Source of the DNA: Clostridium beijerinckii HUN142
GTDB lineage: Bacteria; Bacillota; Clostridia; Clostridiales; Clostridiaceae
Reading direction: 5' to 3'
NCBI RefSeq assembly: GCF_000621745.1
Contig: NZ_KK211339.1
Coordinates: 99,803 to 163,802, forward strand
Length of the DNA stretch: 64,000 nt
Shown: positions 26,900 to 36,386 of the stretch, piece after piece
How the letters are laid out: the number at the start of each line of letters is the position of its first letter
Position numbering within the stretch: the stretch's first letter is position 1
Notes under the pieces: model-generated
Told to the model about the DNA's origin: nothing
The model's database searches: none
What the model saw: the letters and a program-made list of their open reading frames with translations, nothing else
Position numbers and translations under genes: made by a program

Positions 26900-26993
26900 A
26901 GTGAATTTCAAAGCTCATACTTCGCCTGCACCATAAAATCCACAACCGCCTGTAGGTGGCTTAAATAGTATTTACAGGCGGTTATGTTTTTTA
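26900..26993. repeat. R1 dispersed repeat, copy D
   Basis: AGTGAATTTCAAAG, CTTCGCCTGCACC, then ACAACCGCCTGTA / TACAGGCGGTT and TTTTTT. The right stem uses GCC/GGC where other copies use ATT/GGT or GAT, so pairing is conserved by compensatory changes. Confidence 0.85.
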
Positions 26994-27068
26994 TTAGGGT
27001 AGCATTGCAATCAAAACCACAAAAATATAACTGGCAATCAAATTTCTAGTTATATTTTTGATAGTGCC

Positions 27069-28007
27069 TTACATTGTTAATGGAGATATTCTTCCTTTAA
27101 GATTATCTGTATAGGCTAGTTTTCCATCCACAGTTATTACAACAGCACCCATACCCTTAATTCTATTAACTTTATGAATAATTGAAGCAGCATCTAATCC
27201 AAACAATTTTGTAGTATATATATCGCAGTCTAAGGAGCTATCGGCAATAATAGTTAAAGAAGCTATATTACTTTTTATTGGGTAGCCTGTTTTGCTGTCA
27301 AATATATGGTGGTATTTACGTCCATCCTTTTCAAACACTCTCTCATATATTCCGGAGGTTACAACGGATTGATCTTTTATTTTGACAAGTGCCACAGCAT
27401 TTCCTCTTGGTAGAAACGGATTTTGTATTCCAACATTCCAGTCACCACCGTTTGATGGTGAGTCTCCAAAAACAAGAACATTACCGCCCATATCTACCAT
27501 AGCTGAAACAGCTCCATTTTCCTTAAATAATTCCATAACTTTATCAGCAAAATAGCCCTTAGCTATGGCTCCAAGGTCTATTTCAATGCCTTTTTTCAAG
27601 AAATACACGGTCTTTTTTTCATCATCTAGTTGTATATTTTCAGGCTTTAAAAGTTCCAGTACCTTTGCTATAGCTTCTTTCTCTGGTACATGTGCCTCCT
27701 TAAAACCTATTCTCCATAATTTTATTAATGGTCCTATTGCAATATTTAAATATGTATTCTCACATAGACTATGTTTTTTTCCTATTTTTATCAGCTCATA
27801 CAGCTCTTCATCAACTTCTTGCGGAGCCAATGAAGCTGTTCTTTTAAGCATGGCAAGCTGTGATTTATCACTGTTAGCACTAAAGACTTCTTCATAATTA
27901 ATAAGCATGCTGCAAGCCTTTTCTGCAAGCTCTTCAGCAGCCTCTCCCTTTATATAGAGAGAGATTTTCGTTCCCATAAGATATATTATCTTCGTATACT
28001 CATTCAT
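27069..28007 (-). CDS. apbE: FAD:protein FMN transferase
   Basis: A 312-aa ApbE/flavin transferase. It has the family's YLMGTKISLYI start, IDLGAIAKGYFADKV, VDMGGNVLVFG, SVVTSGIYERVF and KYHHIFDSKTGYP, and an Mg-binding region SSLDCDIYTTKLF. ApbE transfers FMN from FAD onto a Ser/Thr of the DxxSGAS/T motif of FMN-bind domains. The gene at 29805 encodes just such a domain (DALSGASET), so that protein is the probable substrate. There is no N-terminal signal or lipobox, so the enzyme is cytoplasmic. It overlaps the upstream LysR gene by eight bases. Confidence 0.92.
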   Translation of the reverse strand: MNEYTKIIYLMGTKISLYIKGEAAEELAEKACSMLINYEEVFSANSDKSQLAMLKRTASLAPQEVDEELYELIKIGKKHSLCENTYLNIAIGPLIKLWRIGFKEAHVPEKEAIAKVLELLKPENIQLDDEKKTVYFLKKGIEIDLGAIAKGYFADKVMELFKENGAVSAMVDMGGNVLVFGDSPSNGGDWNVGIQNPFLPRGNAVALVKIKDQSVVTSGIYERVFEKDGRKYHHIFDSKTGYPIKSNIASLTIIADSSLDCDIYTTKLFGLDAASIIHKVNRIKGMGAVVITVDGKLAYTDNLKGRISPLTM

Positions 28008-28947
28008 TTTGATCTCCTACAGTGTAATTATTTTGTCCATGAATTAGAAATGCATCTATAAGGTCTTTATCAATATCAGTTAGTTTTTTTTCACTATGAT
28101 ATGCTATAAAATAATCTAAACTCAGCTCATCAATTGGAATTTGATATATGTTGTATTCAGATGGACACTCCTTTACATAGACGCTTTCTGGTATAAAAGT
28201 CAGTCCCAAATTACTCGCTGCAAGGTTACGTGCAGTATTTATTTCGGTGCTTTCCATTATGATCTTTGGTTCAACCTTATAAACGCTTAATAACTGATCT
28301 ATCTGCTTTCTTATAGCAGAACCCTTGGAAGTTAGTATCAGCTTTTGAGACAATATCTTATTTATGTCGATAGTTCCTTCTGGAATAATGGCGACGTCTT
28401 TCTGATATAGATCACAGCAACGAGGAATAATAGCACGGTATCCGTGTCTGCCCCAAGTAATCGAGTTTAAGTTCGGAGAAATATTTCTTGAATTTTGTCC
28501 AAGCCAAAAATCCAATTCACCATTCAGAATAAGTTTCTCATTTTTTTCTGGTAAAACCTCTGAAAGCTCTATTCTACAGTTTGGATGTATATCCAAAAAC
28601 TTTGGTAAAAAAAGAGGTAAAAGGTAGGTCCCAAGGCTAGGAAGCACTCCTATCTTTATAACCTTGCTATCTATATCTGACACAGCTGATATTTCCCTAA
28701 TGAGCCTCGCATAATTATTTTCTATTGAAGTTAAATACTGATAATATATTTTACCCTGCTCGGTTAATCGATATGGAAGCTTGTTACGACTTATAAGCTC
28801 ACAGTTTAACTGACTTTCTATCCTTTTAATACTCTGTGTCAAGTGAGGTTGAGAAATATAAAGTGATTTGGCAGCCTTGCCATAATTACTGTACTTTAAA
28901 ATGGCATCAATATAATACAAAATATCCTGAGAATAGTATTTTGACAT
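28000..28947 (-). CDS. LysR family transcriptional regulator
   Basis: A 315-aa regulator. The N-terminal winged helix (YYIDAILKYSNYGKAAKSLYISQPHLTQSIKRIESQLNCELISR) is followed by a periplasmic-binding-like effector domain. It is transcribed with apbE, which it overlaps, and diverges from the FMN-reductase/flavocytochrome-type genes at 29191. It therefore probably controls the whole flavin-linked reductase locus in response to the substrate. Confidence 0.9.
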   Translation of the reverse strand: MSKYYSQDILYYIDAILKYSNYGKAAKSLYISQPHLTQSIKRIESQLNCELISRNKLPYRLTEQGKIYYQYLTSIENNYARLIREISAVSDIDSKVIKIGVLPSLGTYLLPLFLPKFLDIHPNCRIELSEVLPEKNEKLILNGELDFWLGQNSRNISPNLNSITWGRHGYRAIIPRCCDLYQKDVAIIPEGTIDINKILSQKLILTSKGSAIRKQIDQLLSVYKVEPKIIMESTEINTARNLAASNLGLTFIPESVYVKECPSEYNIYQIPIDELSLDYFIAYHSEKKLTDIDKDLIDAFLIHGQNNYTVGDQNE

Positions 28948-29190
28948 TTAATTCATCCTTTTGCGAAATATTTAGGCATATGAAAATAAATAACGAGTCC
29001 CAAATAGCCTTGCAATTGGACTTGTTATTTATGCGATAGTGCCTTAACTCATTTATTCTGTGTTCGATTATAACAAATATGTTATCAAACTTCAATAAAT
29101 AACTATTAGATATAATGTACTTAACATGTTAAAATTATATCAAACAATTACTAATATTATGAAATTTTGAAATACAGAAAGGGGATTACT

Positions 29191-29790
29191 ATGAAGTATT
29201 TAGCAATTGTAGGCACTAACTCAGACGTGTCAACTAATCGTATGTTGCTTCAATTTATGCAAAAGCATTTTTCGAATGAGGCAGAGATAGAACTATATGA
29301 AATTAAGGATTTACCTGCCTTTAATGAACCAGAGGATTCTGATGTTCCTGAAAAGGTAGCAGAATTATCGGATAAAATTTTAAAAGCAAATGGTGTAATA
29401 ATAGCAACTCCAGAGTATGATCATGCCATACCTGCAGTTTTAAAGAGTGCTCTTGAATGGATTAGTTATACTAGTCAAGCACTTACAGACAAACCTGTTT
29501 TAATAGTGGGGGCTTCTCTTGGTACACTTGGTTCTTCTCGTGCACAGGCGCATCTTAGACAAATACTTGATTCACCTGAGCTTGCTGCAAGAATCATGCC
29601 AAGTAGTGAATTCCTTTTAGGAAGATCACAGGGGGCATTTGATAGCGCAGGAAATCTTATCTATTCAGATAAGTTATCAGAGCTTGATGAAATTTTCAGA
29701 GAGTTTCTTTTATTTACAGATATTACATCAAAACTTTTAGCAGAAAAAGTTTTACATAAAAAAGTTAAAAAATTCACTTGGGAAGAGTAG
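29191..29790 (+). CDS. NADPH-dependent FMN reductase
   Basis: A 199-aa flavodoxin-fold reductase: [16 protein letters not shown] phosphate loop, [21 protein letters not shown], and [24 protein letters not shown], the chromate-reductase/azoreductase YieF-like signature. The start at 29191 follows AAAGGGG; an upstream TTG frame is ignored. It is paralogous to the N-terminal domain of the next protein and lies 14 bases before it. It probably delivers electrons to that protein or forms part of the complex. Confidence 0.85.
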   Translation: MKYLAIVGTNSDVSTNRMLLQFMQKHFSNEAEIELYEIKDLPAFNEPEDSDVPEKVAELSDKILKANGVIIATPEYDHAIPAVLKSALEWISYTSQALTDKPVLIVGASLGTLGSSRAQAHLRQILDSPELAARIMPSSEFLLGRSQGAFDSAGNLIYSDKLSELDEIFREFLLFTDITSKLLAEKVLHKKVKKFTWEE

Positions 29791-29804
29791 GAGGATTAAT
29801 ATCA

Positions 29805-32228
29805 ATGAAATTTATAGCAATTGTTGGAACTAGTGCAAAAAGATCATATAATCGTAAACTCCTTCAGTTTATGAAAAAATACTTTGAGTCAAAGGCAGAA
29901 ATAGAAATACTAGAGATTACTGATGTTCCTATGTTTAATCAATCTGATAATCAGTCCTCAAGTGAAGTTATACAGATGTTCAATAATAAAATTACAGCAA
30001 GTGATGGTGTTATTATAGCCACTCCTGAGTATAATCACTCAATTCCATCTAGTCTTAAAAGCTTAATTGAATGGCTAAGCTTTGATCTTCATCCACTTGC
30101 TGGTAAACCAGTAATGATCCTTGGCGCATCTCTTGATGTTCAAGGTTCTTCACGTGCACAATTGCATCTTCGTCAAATTCTAGATGCACCAGGTGTTGAT
30201 GCAAATGTAATGCCAGGATATGAGTTTTTACTTGGAAGCGCACACAAAGCGTTTGATGAGGAAGGTAATCTAAACAATGAAAGAACAATAGACTTCTTAG
30301 AAATATGCTTTCTACGTTTTATGCGTTTTGCAAAGATTTCAAATCAGCTTAATGAAGAAGAAGATTTTACCTTTAACCCAGGAGTATATGAGGTAGATGC
30401 AATAGGTCATAGTGGAAGTCTTCCAATGAAGGTATCCTTTAGTGAGAACAGAATAGAAAGTATAGATATAAATACAGATGGCGAGACAGAAGGACTTGCA
30501 GATGTAGTTTTTGTAAGAATACCAGATAAAATAATTGAAGGACAGACATTAAATGTTGATGCTCTTTCTGGTGCTTCGGAAACTAGTAATGCTGTACTAG
30601 ACGGTGTAGCTAAAGCAGTTAAGCTTGCAGGAGTTAACCCTGACATACTTAAGAGACGTCCAAAACCTGCTAGCAGTCTTATAAAAGAAGACGAAGAATA
30701 TACTTGTGATGTAGTAGTTGTAGGTGGAGGCGGCGCTGGATTAAGTGCAGCTGCAACAGCGCTACAAAATGGTAAAAGTGCTATTGTTCTTGAGAAATAC
30801 CCAGCAGTAGGTGGAAATACCATACGTTCAGGTGGTCCTATCAATGCTGCAGATCCAGAGTGGCAGATGCAGTTTGAAGAAAATAAAGGAGAAAGACATA
30901 CAATTGAAGAGCTACTAGATACAGATGAGAGCTTAATTCATCCAGAATACATAGATGATTTCCGTGCACTTAGAGAAGAGTTTTCTGCTTATAAGGAAAA
31001 GTTTGGCACACAAAAGGGACATCTATTTGATTCGCCATTACTTCACAGAATGCAAACATATTTTGGTGGTAAAAGAACTGACCTTAATGGCAACACAATA
31101 TACGGCCAATATGATCTAGTAAAGATACTTACAGACAGAGCTTTAGAAAGTGTTAAATGGCTAGAAGATATAGGGGTTGAGTATGATAAGAGCATAGTAT
31201 TTGCTCCAGTTGGTGCACTTTGGCGTCGTGGTCATAAACCTACAAAAAGCCATGGTTCATCATTTATACTTGCACTAACAAAATATGTACAAGATAACTC
31301 AGGAAAAATCATTACTGATAGCCCTGTAAAAGAATTTATCATAGAAGATGGTGAAATAAAAGGAGTTATAGCAACTGGTGTCAATGGCCAAAAGATAACT
31401 GTTCATGCAAAAGCAGTAGTCCTTGCAAGTGGTGGTTTTGGTGCGAACACAAAGATGCTGAAAGAATACAACACTTACTGGAGTGAAATAGCTGATGATG
31501 TAAAAACTACTAATTCATATGCTATGACTGGTGATGGAATATTACTTGGTAAAACTGTAGGTGCAGCACTTACAGGAATGGGCTTTACTCAAATGATGCC
31601 TGTAGCTGATCCTGAAACTGGTGAATTATTCAGTGGAGTTCAAGTACCTCCTGAAAACTTTGTAATGGTAAATAAAGAAGGAAAAAGATTTATTAATGAA
31701 TTCTCTGGAAGAGATGTTTTAACAAAAGCTGCAATTGAACAGGGTGGTTTATTCTACCTTATAGCTGATGATGAAATAAAGAAAACTGCAGCTAATACAA
31801 GTCAAGAAAAGCTAGACAGTCAGGTAGAAGCTGGTACTTTATTTAGAGCAGATACCCTAGAAGAGCTAGCAGTAAAAGTTGGAATGGATCCTGCAGTTCT
31901 TGTAGATACAATTAATAAATATAATTCATATGTGGATGCTGGTTTTGATCCTGAATTCCATAAGGATACATTTAGCTTAAAAGTAGAGAAAGCACCGTTT
32001 TATGCTACTCCTAGAAAGCCAGCAGTTCATCATACAATGGGTGGGCTTAAGATAGACACTAAAGCTCATGTATTAGATGAAAATGATAAACCAATTAAAA
32101 ATCTTTATGCTGCTGGAGAAGTTGCTGGAGGTATCCATGCAGGTAACCGTCTTGGCGGTAATGCATTAACTGATATATTTACCTTCGGAAGAATTGCTGG
32201 TAAAACTGCAATTGATGAAATGAAATAG
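29805..32228 (+). CDS. FMN reductase-FMN_bind-fumarate reductase-type fusion flavoprotein
   Basis: An 807-aa soluble flavoenzyme. Residues 1-185 are an NADPH_FMN_red domain ([21 protein letters not shown]). Residues 195-285 are an FMN_bind domain with the flavinylation motif DALSGASET (Asp252, Ser258). Residues 300-805 are a flavocytochrome c/fumarate-reductase-type FAD domain ([38 protein letters not shown]). The start at 29805 follows AGGAGG. There is no signal peptide. Established relatives are cytoplasmic NADH:fumarate, acrylate or cinnamate reductases that use covalently bound FMN. The neighbouring apbE would load the FMN. The exact 2-enoate substrate is not deducible. The gene ends at a strong terminator. 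Confidence 0.88.
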   Translation: MKFIAIVGTSAKRSYNRKLLQFMKKYFESKAEIEILEITDVPMFNQSDNQSSSEVIQMFNNKITASDGVIIATPEYNHSIPSSLKSLIEWLSFDLHPLAGKPVMILGASLDVQGSSRAQLHLRQILDAPGVDANVMPGYEFLLGSAHKAFDEEGNLNNERTIDFLEICFLRFMRFAKISNQLNEEEDFTFNPGVYEVDAIGHSGSLPMKVSFSENRIESIDINTDGETEGLADVVFVRIPDKIIEGQTLNVDALSGASETSNAVLDGVAKAVKLAGVNPDILKRRPKPASSLIKEDEEYTCDVVVVGGGGAGLSAAATALQNGKSAIVLEKYPAVGGNTIRSGGPINAADPEWQMQFEENKGERHTIEELLDTDESLIHPEYIDDFRALREEFSAYKEKFGTQKGHLFDSPLLHRMQTYFGGKRTDLNGNTIYGQYDLVKILTDRALESVKWLEDIGVEYDKSIVFAPVGALWRRGHKPTKSHGSSFILALTKYVQDNSGKIITDSPVKEFIIEDGEIKGVIATGVNGQKITVHAKAVVLASGGFGANTKMLKEYNTYWSEIADDVKTTNSYAMTGDGILLGKTVGAALTGMGFTQMMPVADPETGELFSGVQVPPENFVMVNKEGKRFINEFSGRDVLTKAAIEQGGLFYLIADDEIKKTAANTSQEKLDSQVEAGTLFRADTLEELAVKVGMDPAVLVDTINKYNSYVDAGFDPEFHKDTFSLKVEKAPFYATPRKPAVHHTMGGLKIDTKAHVLDENDKPIKNLYAAGEVAGGIHAGNRLGGNALTDIFTFGRIAGKTAIDEMK

Positions 32229-32298
32229 TTAAGGCAAATGGGCTTATTATTTATTTGATTGTGCCTAATGTTTAGATAAAGGGCCAGATACAAAGACG

Positions 32299-32350
32299 AA
32301 GAGGCTATAACACGCATAAGTAAAAATGCGGTTATAGGCTCTTTCTCTTA
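32299..32350 (+). terminator. Terminator of the flavin reductase operon
   Basis: AAGAGGCTATAAC-CGCAT pairs with ATGCG-GTTATAGGCTCTT, followed by TCTCTTATT. Long stem with one mismatch on each arm. Confidence 0.85.
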
Positions 32351-32494
32351 TTCTTCATTAGATATTGTACATTATGAAAATTAAGTTTTCTTTTAAATGT
32401 TCGGTAGAGTATATATGATATCGAAATTGGTAAAAGGACTGCAGATAGAGAATAATTGCTACTGAAGTTATGTACTAATTACAGCAAAAATACA

Positions 32495-32540
32495 TTGACA
32501 AGCGCAATTGTATTTATTACAATTAAATTGTAATAAATAC
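32495..32540. promoter_or_regulatory. Sigma-A promoter overlapped by a perfect 15-bp inverted repeat
   Basis: TTGACA (32495-32500), 17 bp, then TACAAT (32518-32523). The -10 lies inside GTATTTATTACAATT-A-AATTGTAATAAATAC (32510-32540), a perfect palindrome and a classic repressor operator. The first intact gene downstream is the DsbA-like gene at 32709, 169 bases later. The sequence between contains only a broken hydrophobic frame, perhaps the rest of a lost gene. Confidence 0.6.
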
Positions 32541-32708
32541 TTAGTGGTGCCATAAAAAAGATAAATTTTAGTTTTTGTATTTTTATAAAGCAAGATGGTT
32601 TAGCCATATTAGCAATAATTCTATTAATTTATTTAATGTAGGAATTAAGAGAAGGTTTGATTTTTAATTAAAATTTTATAATATAATACTAGGAAGGAAG
32701 TGTTAGAA

Positions 32709-33434
32709 ATGAAAATAGAAGTATGGTCTGATTTTGTGTGTCCGTTTTGCTATATAGGCAAAAGGAGATTAGAAATTGCTTTAAATAAATTTGAACATAG
32801 TAATGAAATTGAATTAGTTTTTAGAAGTTTTGAGCTTGATTTAGCAGCTAAAAAGAAATTTGATGGAAATATTCATGAAATAATAGCAAAAAAGTATGGC
32901 ATATCAGTAGAGCAAGCTAAAGCATCAAATAATCAAATTGTTGAACAAGCTAAGGCTATTGGTCTTGACTATAATTTTGATAATTTAATCCCAACTAATA
33001 CTTTTGATGCACATAGGATAACACACTATGCAAAAACAGAAGGAAAGATGAATGAATTAGCAGAAAGAATTTTAAAAGCATACTTTATAGATTCACTAAA
33101 TATATCTGATTATAAAGTATTGGCTGGCCTAGTGGGTGAAGTTGGTCTTAATACTCATAAAGCATTACAAGTATTGGAATCAGATAAGTATGGAGCTGAA
33201 GTGAGAAAGGACGAAGAAAGCGCCTCAAAGCTTAAAATAAGCGGTGTTCCTTACTTTGTATTTAATAATAAATATGCAATATCTGGTGCGCAACAACCTG
33301 AGTTGTTTTTAGAGATATTGGAGAAAGTAAGAAAAGAAGAACTCTCATTACCAATAGAGAAATTTACAGTGGAAGAACAAAGTCAAGAAGATAATAGTTT
33401 AGGAACTTGTTCAGATGGCAAGTGTAAAATTTGA
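32709..33434 (+). CDS. DsbA family oxidoreductase (FrnE-like)
   Basis: A 241-aa thioredoxin-fold protein with the redox motif CPFC (DFVCPFCYIGKRRLE), the helical insert of DsbA/FrnE proteins, the cis-Pro loop SGVPYFVF and the C-terminal GAQQPELFLEIL. FrnE-type proteins are cytoplasmic disulfide oxidoreductases linked to oxidative-stress tolerance. The C-terminal tail has two extra Cys residues (GTCSDGKCK), also seen in FrnE. The start is ATG 32709, with AGGAAGG upstream; a GTG three codons earlier lies too close to that site. It ends at a terminator at 33487. Confidence 0.85.
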   Translation: MKIEVWSDFVCPFCYIGKRRLEIALNKFEHSNEIELVFRSFELDLAAKKKFDGNIHEIIAKKYGISVEQAKASNNQIVEQAKAIGLDYNFDNLIPTNTFDAHRITHYAKTEGKMNELAERILKAYFIDSLNISDYKVLAGLVGEVGLNTHKALQVLESDKYGAEVRKDEESASKLKISGVPYFVFNNKYAISGAQQPELFLEILEKVRKEELSLPIEKFTVEEQSQEDNSLGTCSDGKCKI

Positions 33435-33486
33435 TACTGTATTGGAATGATTAATTTCTTGAAAAATTAATAAAGAACTAAGATTT

Positions 33487-33534
33487 GGCTATTTCAAAAT
33501 AGGAATTTAATTTCAATTTTGAAATAGCCTTTGA
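33487..33534. terminator. Terminator of the DsbA-like gene
   Basis: GGCTATTTCAAAAT and ATTTTGAAATAGCC form a 14-bp perfect stem with TTTGATATTTT following. Confidence 0.8.
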
Positions 33535-33654
33535 TATTTTATCAGATAAAATAGAAAGTACTAATGAGTTGTTGACTTAAATTTAATTTATATATAAAAT
33601 CAAATTTGTACTTAGGAATTAGCTTGATTTTATATACAGAGGAGATCGAATTAT

Positions 33655-34974
33655 TTGAAGAAAAAGGATGATTATAATAAACAAATGAAAAATGGGAAAG
33701 AAGATACAGGTAAATGCATTGAGATGAAAAAGTTCAATGAAGAGGAAAAAGAAAATAATATATGCAAAAACTGTGGAGAACAAGCAAGTTATTTTAGTGA
33801 TGAAAATAATGGTTGGCTATGTGAGGATTGCAGGAGCATAGAAGATAGGTTAGATAAACTTGCTAATAAAATTGAGAAAAAGCTAAGTAAAAGAGTATAT
33901 TCTTTTGATTTAAATGAATTAATAAATTGTTTATCTAAGGATGAAATATATAATATAGCAAGAAATCTTGGAGTAAATAAGATATCAGGTTTAAATAAAG
34001 AAAAATTAATTGAAATATTACTTAAAGAATATAAGAATTTAGTTGAAAAAAGAGCTTTATTCTTTGACGAAGAAAGATATAAGGTTTTAAAAAGTTATGT
34101 GGATAGCAAAGGTGTAAAACTTTTTGATGATATTGATGAAGAGGAAGCAGATAAGAGCGCATATTTTATACAGCAAGGAATGCTCTTTCCAACTGTAAAA
34201 GATGGGGTATCAATATTTTTAATGCCTGAAATAGTACAAGGATTAATCAAAGAAAGAAATAATTTTGAATATAGACGTGTAATAAAATTTAATAGTGAAA
34301 TTGTAAATATCTTTAGGGCAATGAATAAAGTATATGGTATTTTAAAACTGAAAGATGCTAAAGGGATAATAGAAAGATATTTGAATATAGAAAATTATGA
34401 ATTAGAAGAGTTAATTGGAGAGGCAACATATTACTACAATGAATATAGAGAAGAAGGAATGTTTATTGTTAATAATGAAATAGATAATTTTGATGAACTA
34501 TTAAAGGATATAGATAAAGAAAAAGATTTGAGTTATGCCATGATTTCGAAAGAAGAATTATTAAATATGTTAGAAGAAGATTGGGTTTATAATAGTAAAG
34601 CAGGAAAAACTTTTTATAAAGAGTTTACTAATATGTTTAGAGTAGATAGAGACATGCTGATAGCTATGATGGAAGACTTGATTTTTGATGTTCAAGAAAA
34701 TGAACCTAAAGATGCAGTAGATAAAATGATAGAATTAATTAATATTGAAAATGAAGAAGCCAGATATGTTGCATTTAGTATGATGAATAAATTTGTTAAG
34801 AAAATTAGGTTATGGAGATATAAGGGTTCAACCACTAATGATATTAAATCAAATGTAGTTAGCTTAAAGGAAAATAAGGATATAAAAAGAAATGATCCTT
34901 GTCCATGTGGTAGTGAAAAAAAATATAAAAAGTGTTGCGGTAAAGATGAGAAGGTTATTAATTTATTTGAATAA
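33655..34974 (+). CDS. SEC-C motif protein with N-terminal zinc ribbon
   Basis: A 439-aa protein. After a charged leader there is a CXXC...CXXC zinc ribbon (CKNCGEQ ... WLCEDC, about 37-59). Residues 80-130 look like a SAP/Rho-N helical domain (LSKDEIYNIARNLGV..LNKEKLIEILL). The middle is helical with no recognised domain. The C-terminus is a SEC-C zinc motif (RNDPCPCGSEKKYKKCC) as in SecA and many stress or RNA-associated proteins. The start is TTG at 33655, about ten bases after GAGGAG. The function is unknown; the SAP-like and zinc elements suggest nucleic-acid or chaperone contact. Confidence 0.7.
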   Translation: MKKKDDYNKQMKNGKEDTGKCIEMKKFNEEEKENNICKNCGEQASYFSDENNGWLCEDCRSIEDRLDKLANKIEKKLSKRVYSFDLNELINCLSKDEIYNIARNLGVNKISGLNKEKLIEILLKEYKNLVEKRALFFDEERYKVLKSYVDSKGVKLFDDIDEEEADKSAYFIQQGMLFPTVKDGVSIFLMPEIVQGLIKERNNFEYRRVIKFNSEIVNIFRAMNKVYGILKLKDAKGIIERYLNIENYELEELIGEATYYYNEYREEGMFIVNNEIDNFDELLKDIDKEKDLSYAMISKEELLNMLEEDWVYNSKAGKTFYKEFTNMFRVDRDMLIAMMEDLIFDVQENEPKDAVDKMIELINIENEEARYVAFSMMNKFVKKIRLWRYKGSTTNDIKSNVVSLKENKDIKRNDPCPCGSEKKYKKCCGKDEKVINLFE

Positions 34975-35145
34975 TTATTAGTTATTTTTTTACGGTTCAT
35001 TTCAAGATATTATTCATTATAATTGCTCCTTTTATTCTGTTGTGATAAAATTATCGCGTACCTTGATAATAATTTAATACAAATATTTTTACGAGTACAA
35101 TTATTTTAATACATAGTATCTTAAAAGATACCAAGGAGTGTAAGC

Positions 35146-35754
35146 ATGCAAGAAAACTTAAGCTTAGAAAATTTAAATGCAGAAGAAATATGGGAAAAGT
35201 TATATAACAAAGAATTAAATTGTAAGAAGAACATTTTAGAATATATTGATATTGCTAAGATACTAAAAAAGGGTGAGGCTGACCCGGAAAAGATTCAAGA
35301 TACTTATAATTTTATCTATGATAATATTGAGAAGATGTCAGATAAAGTTAAACCGAATACTATTATGTATCTTCAAAATGAATTAAAAAATCAGTTTGGC
35401 AAATATGTAGTTGAAAAGGAGCCTAAAGAAGAAGATGCCTTTATAAAATTCTTTAAGGAGGCATACCCTGTAAAAGATAGAAGAAAAGATTTTACTTGGG
35501 TTATGATGAATATTAATAACATAGTAGAAGAACAAATTTGGACTACATTAATTCACATTAACAGAGAATATATATGTAAAAGAATTAAATTAGAAGCTGA
35601 AGAAAAAGAATCTATAATTAAAATGATAGAAAAGGTAATTAAAAAAGATAATATAAAATATACTAATCGAATAAAAAGTTTAGATAAAGTATTAAATAAT
35701 TTAAATATTAAAATAGTAAATGACAAGGATAAATTCAAGGTTAAAAAATTATAA
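35146..35754 (+). CDS. Hypothetical helical protein
   Basis: A 202-aa protein I do not recognise. It is predicted mostly helical and is rich in Lys, Glu and Ile, with no signal peptide, membrane segment or Cys cluster. CCAAGGAG precedes the ATG. A small palindrome (GTATCTT-AAAAGATAC) lies just upstream of the ribosome-binding site and could affect expression. Codon use is normal for the window. It is separated from the SEC-C gene by 171 bases and has its own terminator. Confidence 0.6.
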   Translation: MQENLSLENLNAEEIWEKLYNKELNCKKNILEYIDIAKILKKGEADPEKIQDTYNFIYDNIEKMSDKVKPNTIMYLQNELKNQFGKYVVEKEPKEEDAFIKFFKEAYPVKDRRKDFTWVMMNINNIVEEQIWTTLIHINREYICKRIKLEAEEKESIIKMIEKVIKKDNIKYTNRIKSLDKVLNNLNIKIVNDKDKFKVKKL

Positions 35755-35762
35755 TTATGTAA

Positions 35763-35807
35763 AAAGAATTTTAGTAATGCACAAGAGCATTGTTAAAATT
35801 CTTTTTT
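35763..35807 (+). terminator. Terminator of the hypothetical gene
   Basis: AAAGAATTTTA..ATGC and GCAT..TAAAATTCTTT form a long stem with a central bulge, followed by TTTTTT. Confidence 0.75.
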
Positions 35808-35880
35808 ATTGATAAAGATTTTTAAAGCTGTAGTGATATTTTTTATGTGACAGCTCACTTTTTATAGACAAAGAATAAGA

Positions 35881-36046
35881 TTAGTGAAAATGGGCTATTG
35901 TTGAGCCTATTTTTTTAGGTTGTTCTTTTACTGGATCTACATGAATTACCATGCAGATATTCAAATCATTAGAAATTTCATTTTCAGCTGCATCAATTGT
36001 TTCCTTCGTTATGGCCATTGCCCCTATATTAGAATTAGTCCATGTT
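35881..36046 (-). pseudogene. Cation-diffusion-facilitator-like C-terminal fragment
   Basis: On the minus strand the frame reads GAMAITKETIDAAENEISNDLNICMVIHVDPVKEQ and ends at a stop at 35881. The VIHVDP end resembles the cytoplasmic C-terminal domain of CDF metal transporters. No transmembrane part precedes it, so this is at best the tail of a lost gene. The match is short and tentative. Confidence 0.3.
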
Positions 36047-36120
36047 TTATATATTACTGGAGGATTTAGGCATTATTATGATAATAAAATAAGCATTTGT
36101 ATTTTTAAATGTAAATAATA

Positions 36121-36149
36121 TTGACAAAATTCTGTGAGAATAATATACT
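36121..36149 (+). promoter_or_regulatory. Strong sigma-A promoter of a probable small RNA
   Basis: TTGACA (36121-36126), a 17-bp spacer and TATACT (36144-36149), almost the consensus. No ORF or ribosome-binding site follows before a terminator at 36217. Confidence 0.65.
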
Positions 36150-36155
36150 ATGAAA

Positions 36156-36218
36156 TAAGAACGACGACGTTCGACAAACATACTTTAAAAAGTATATTTT
36201 TCGGATGTCGTTTTTTTA
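36156..36218 (+). ncRNA. Probable small structured RNA of about 60 nt
   Basis: Starting about seven bases after the -10, the transcript would fold with an outer stem AACGAC/GTCGTT and an inner hairpin ATACTT-TAAA-AAGTAT, and end at TTTTTTT (36211-36217). There is no ribosome-binding site or start codon. It lies 170 bases before the ammonium transporter gene and may be an independent sRNA or an attenuated leader. It matches no RNA family I can recall. Confidence 0.45.
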
Positions 36219-36386
36219 TACAAAAAAATAGGCCATTATAATTAGTTGAGAAAAAGAATTCAAAAATTAATTTTTAGGTAATGTGCAGTTATTTTTAAGC
36301 TAAGGCACATTCAAAAATTAAAAAAACTTATACATAAATAGCTGAAATTTTGTTTTGAGATTTGACATACTTAAGGAGGATTTTAT

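Noticed and set aside
36156-36218. ANTAR-binding dual-hairpin antiterminator before amt
   Set aside because: ANTAR targets need two adjacent hairpins with A1/G4 hexaloops. The loops here do not fit.
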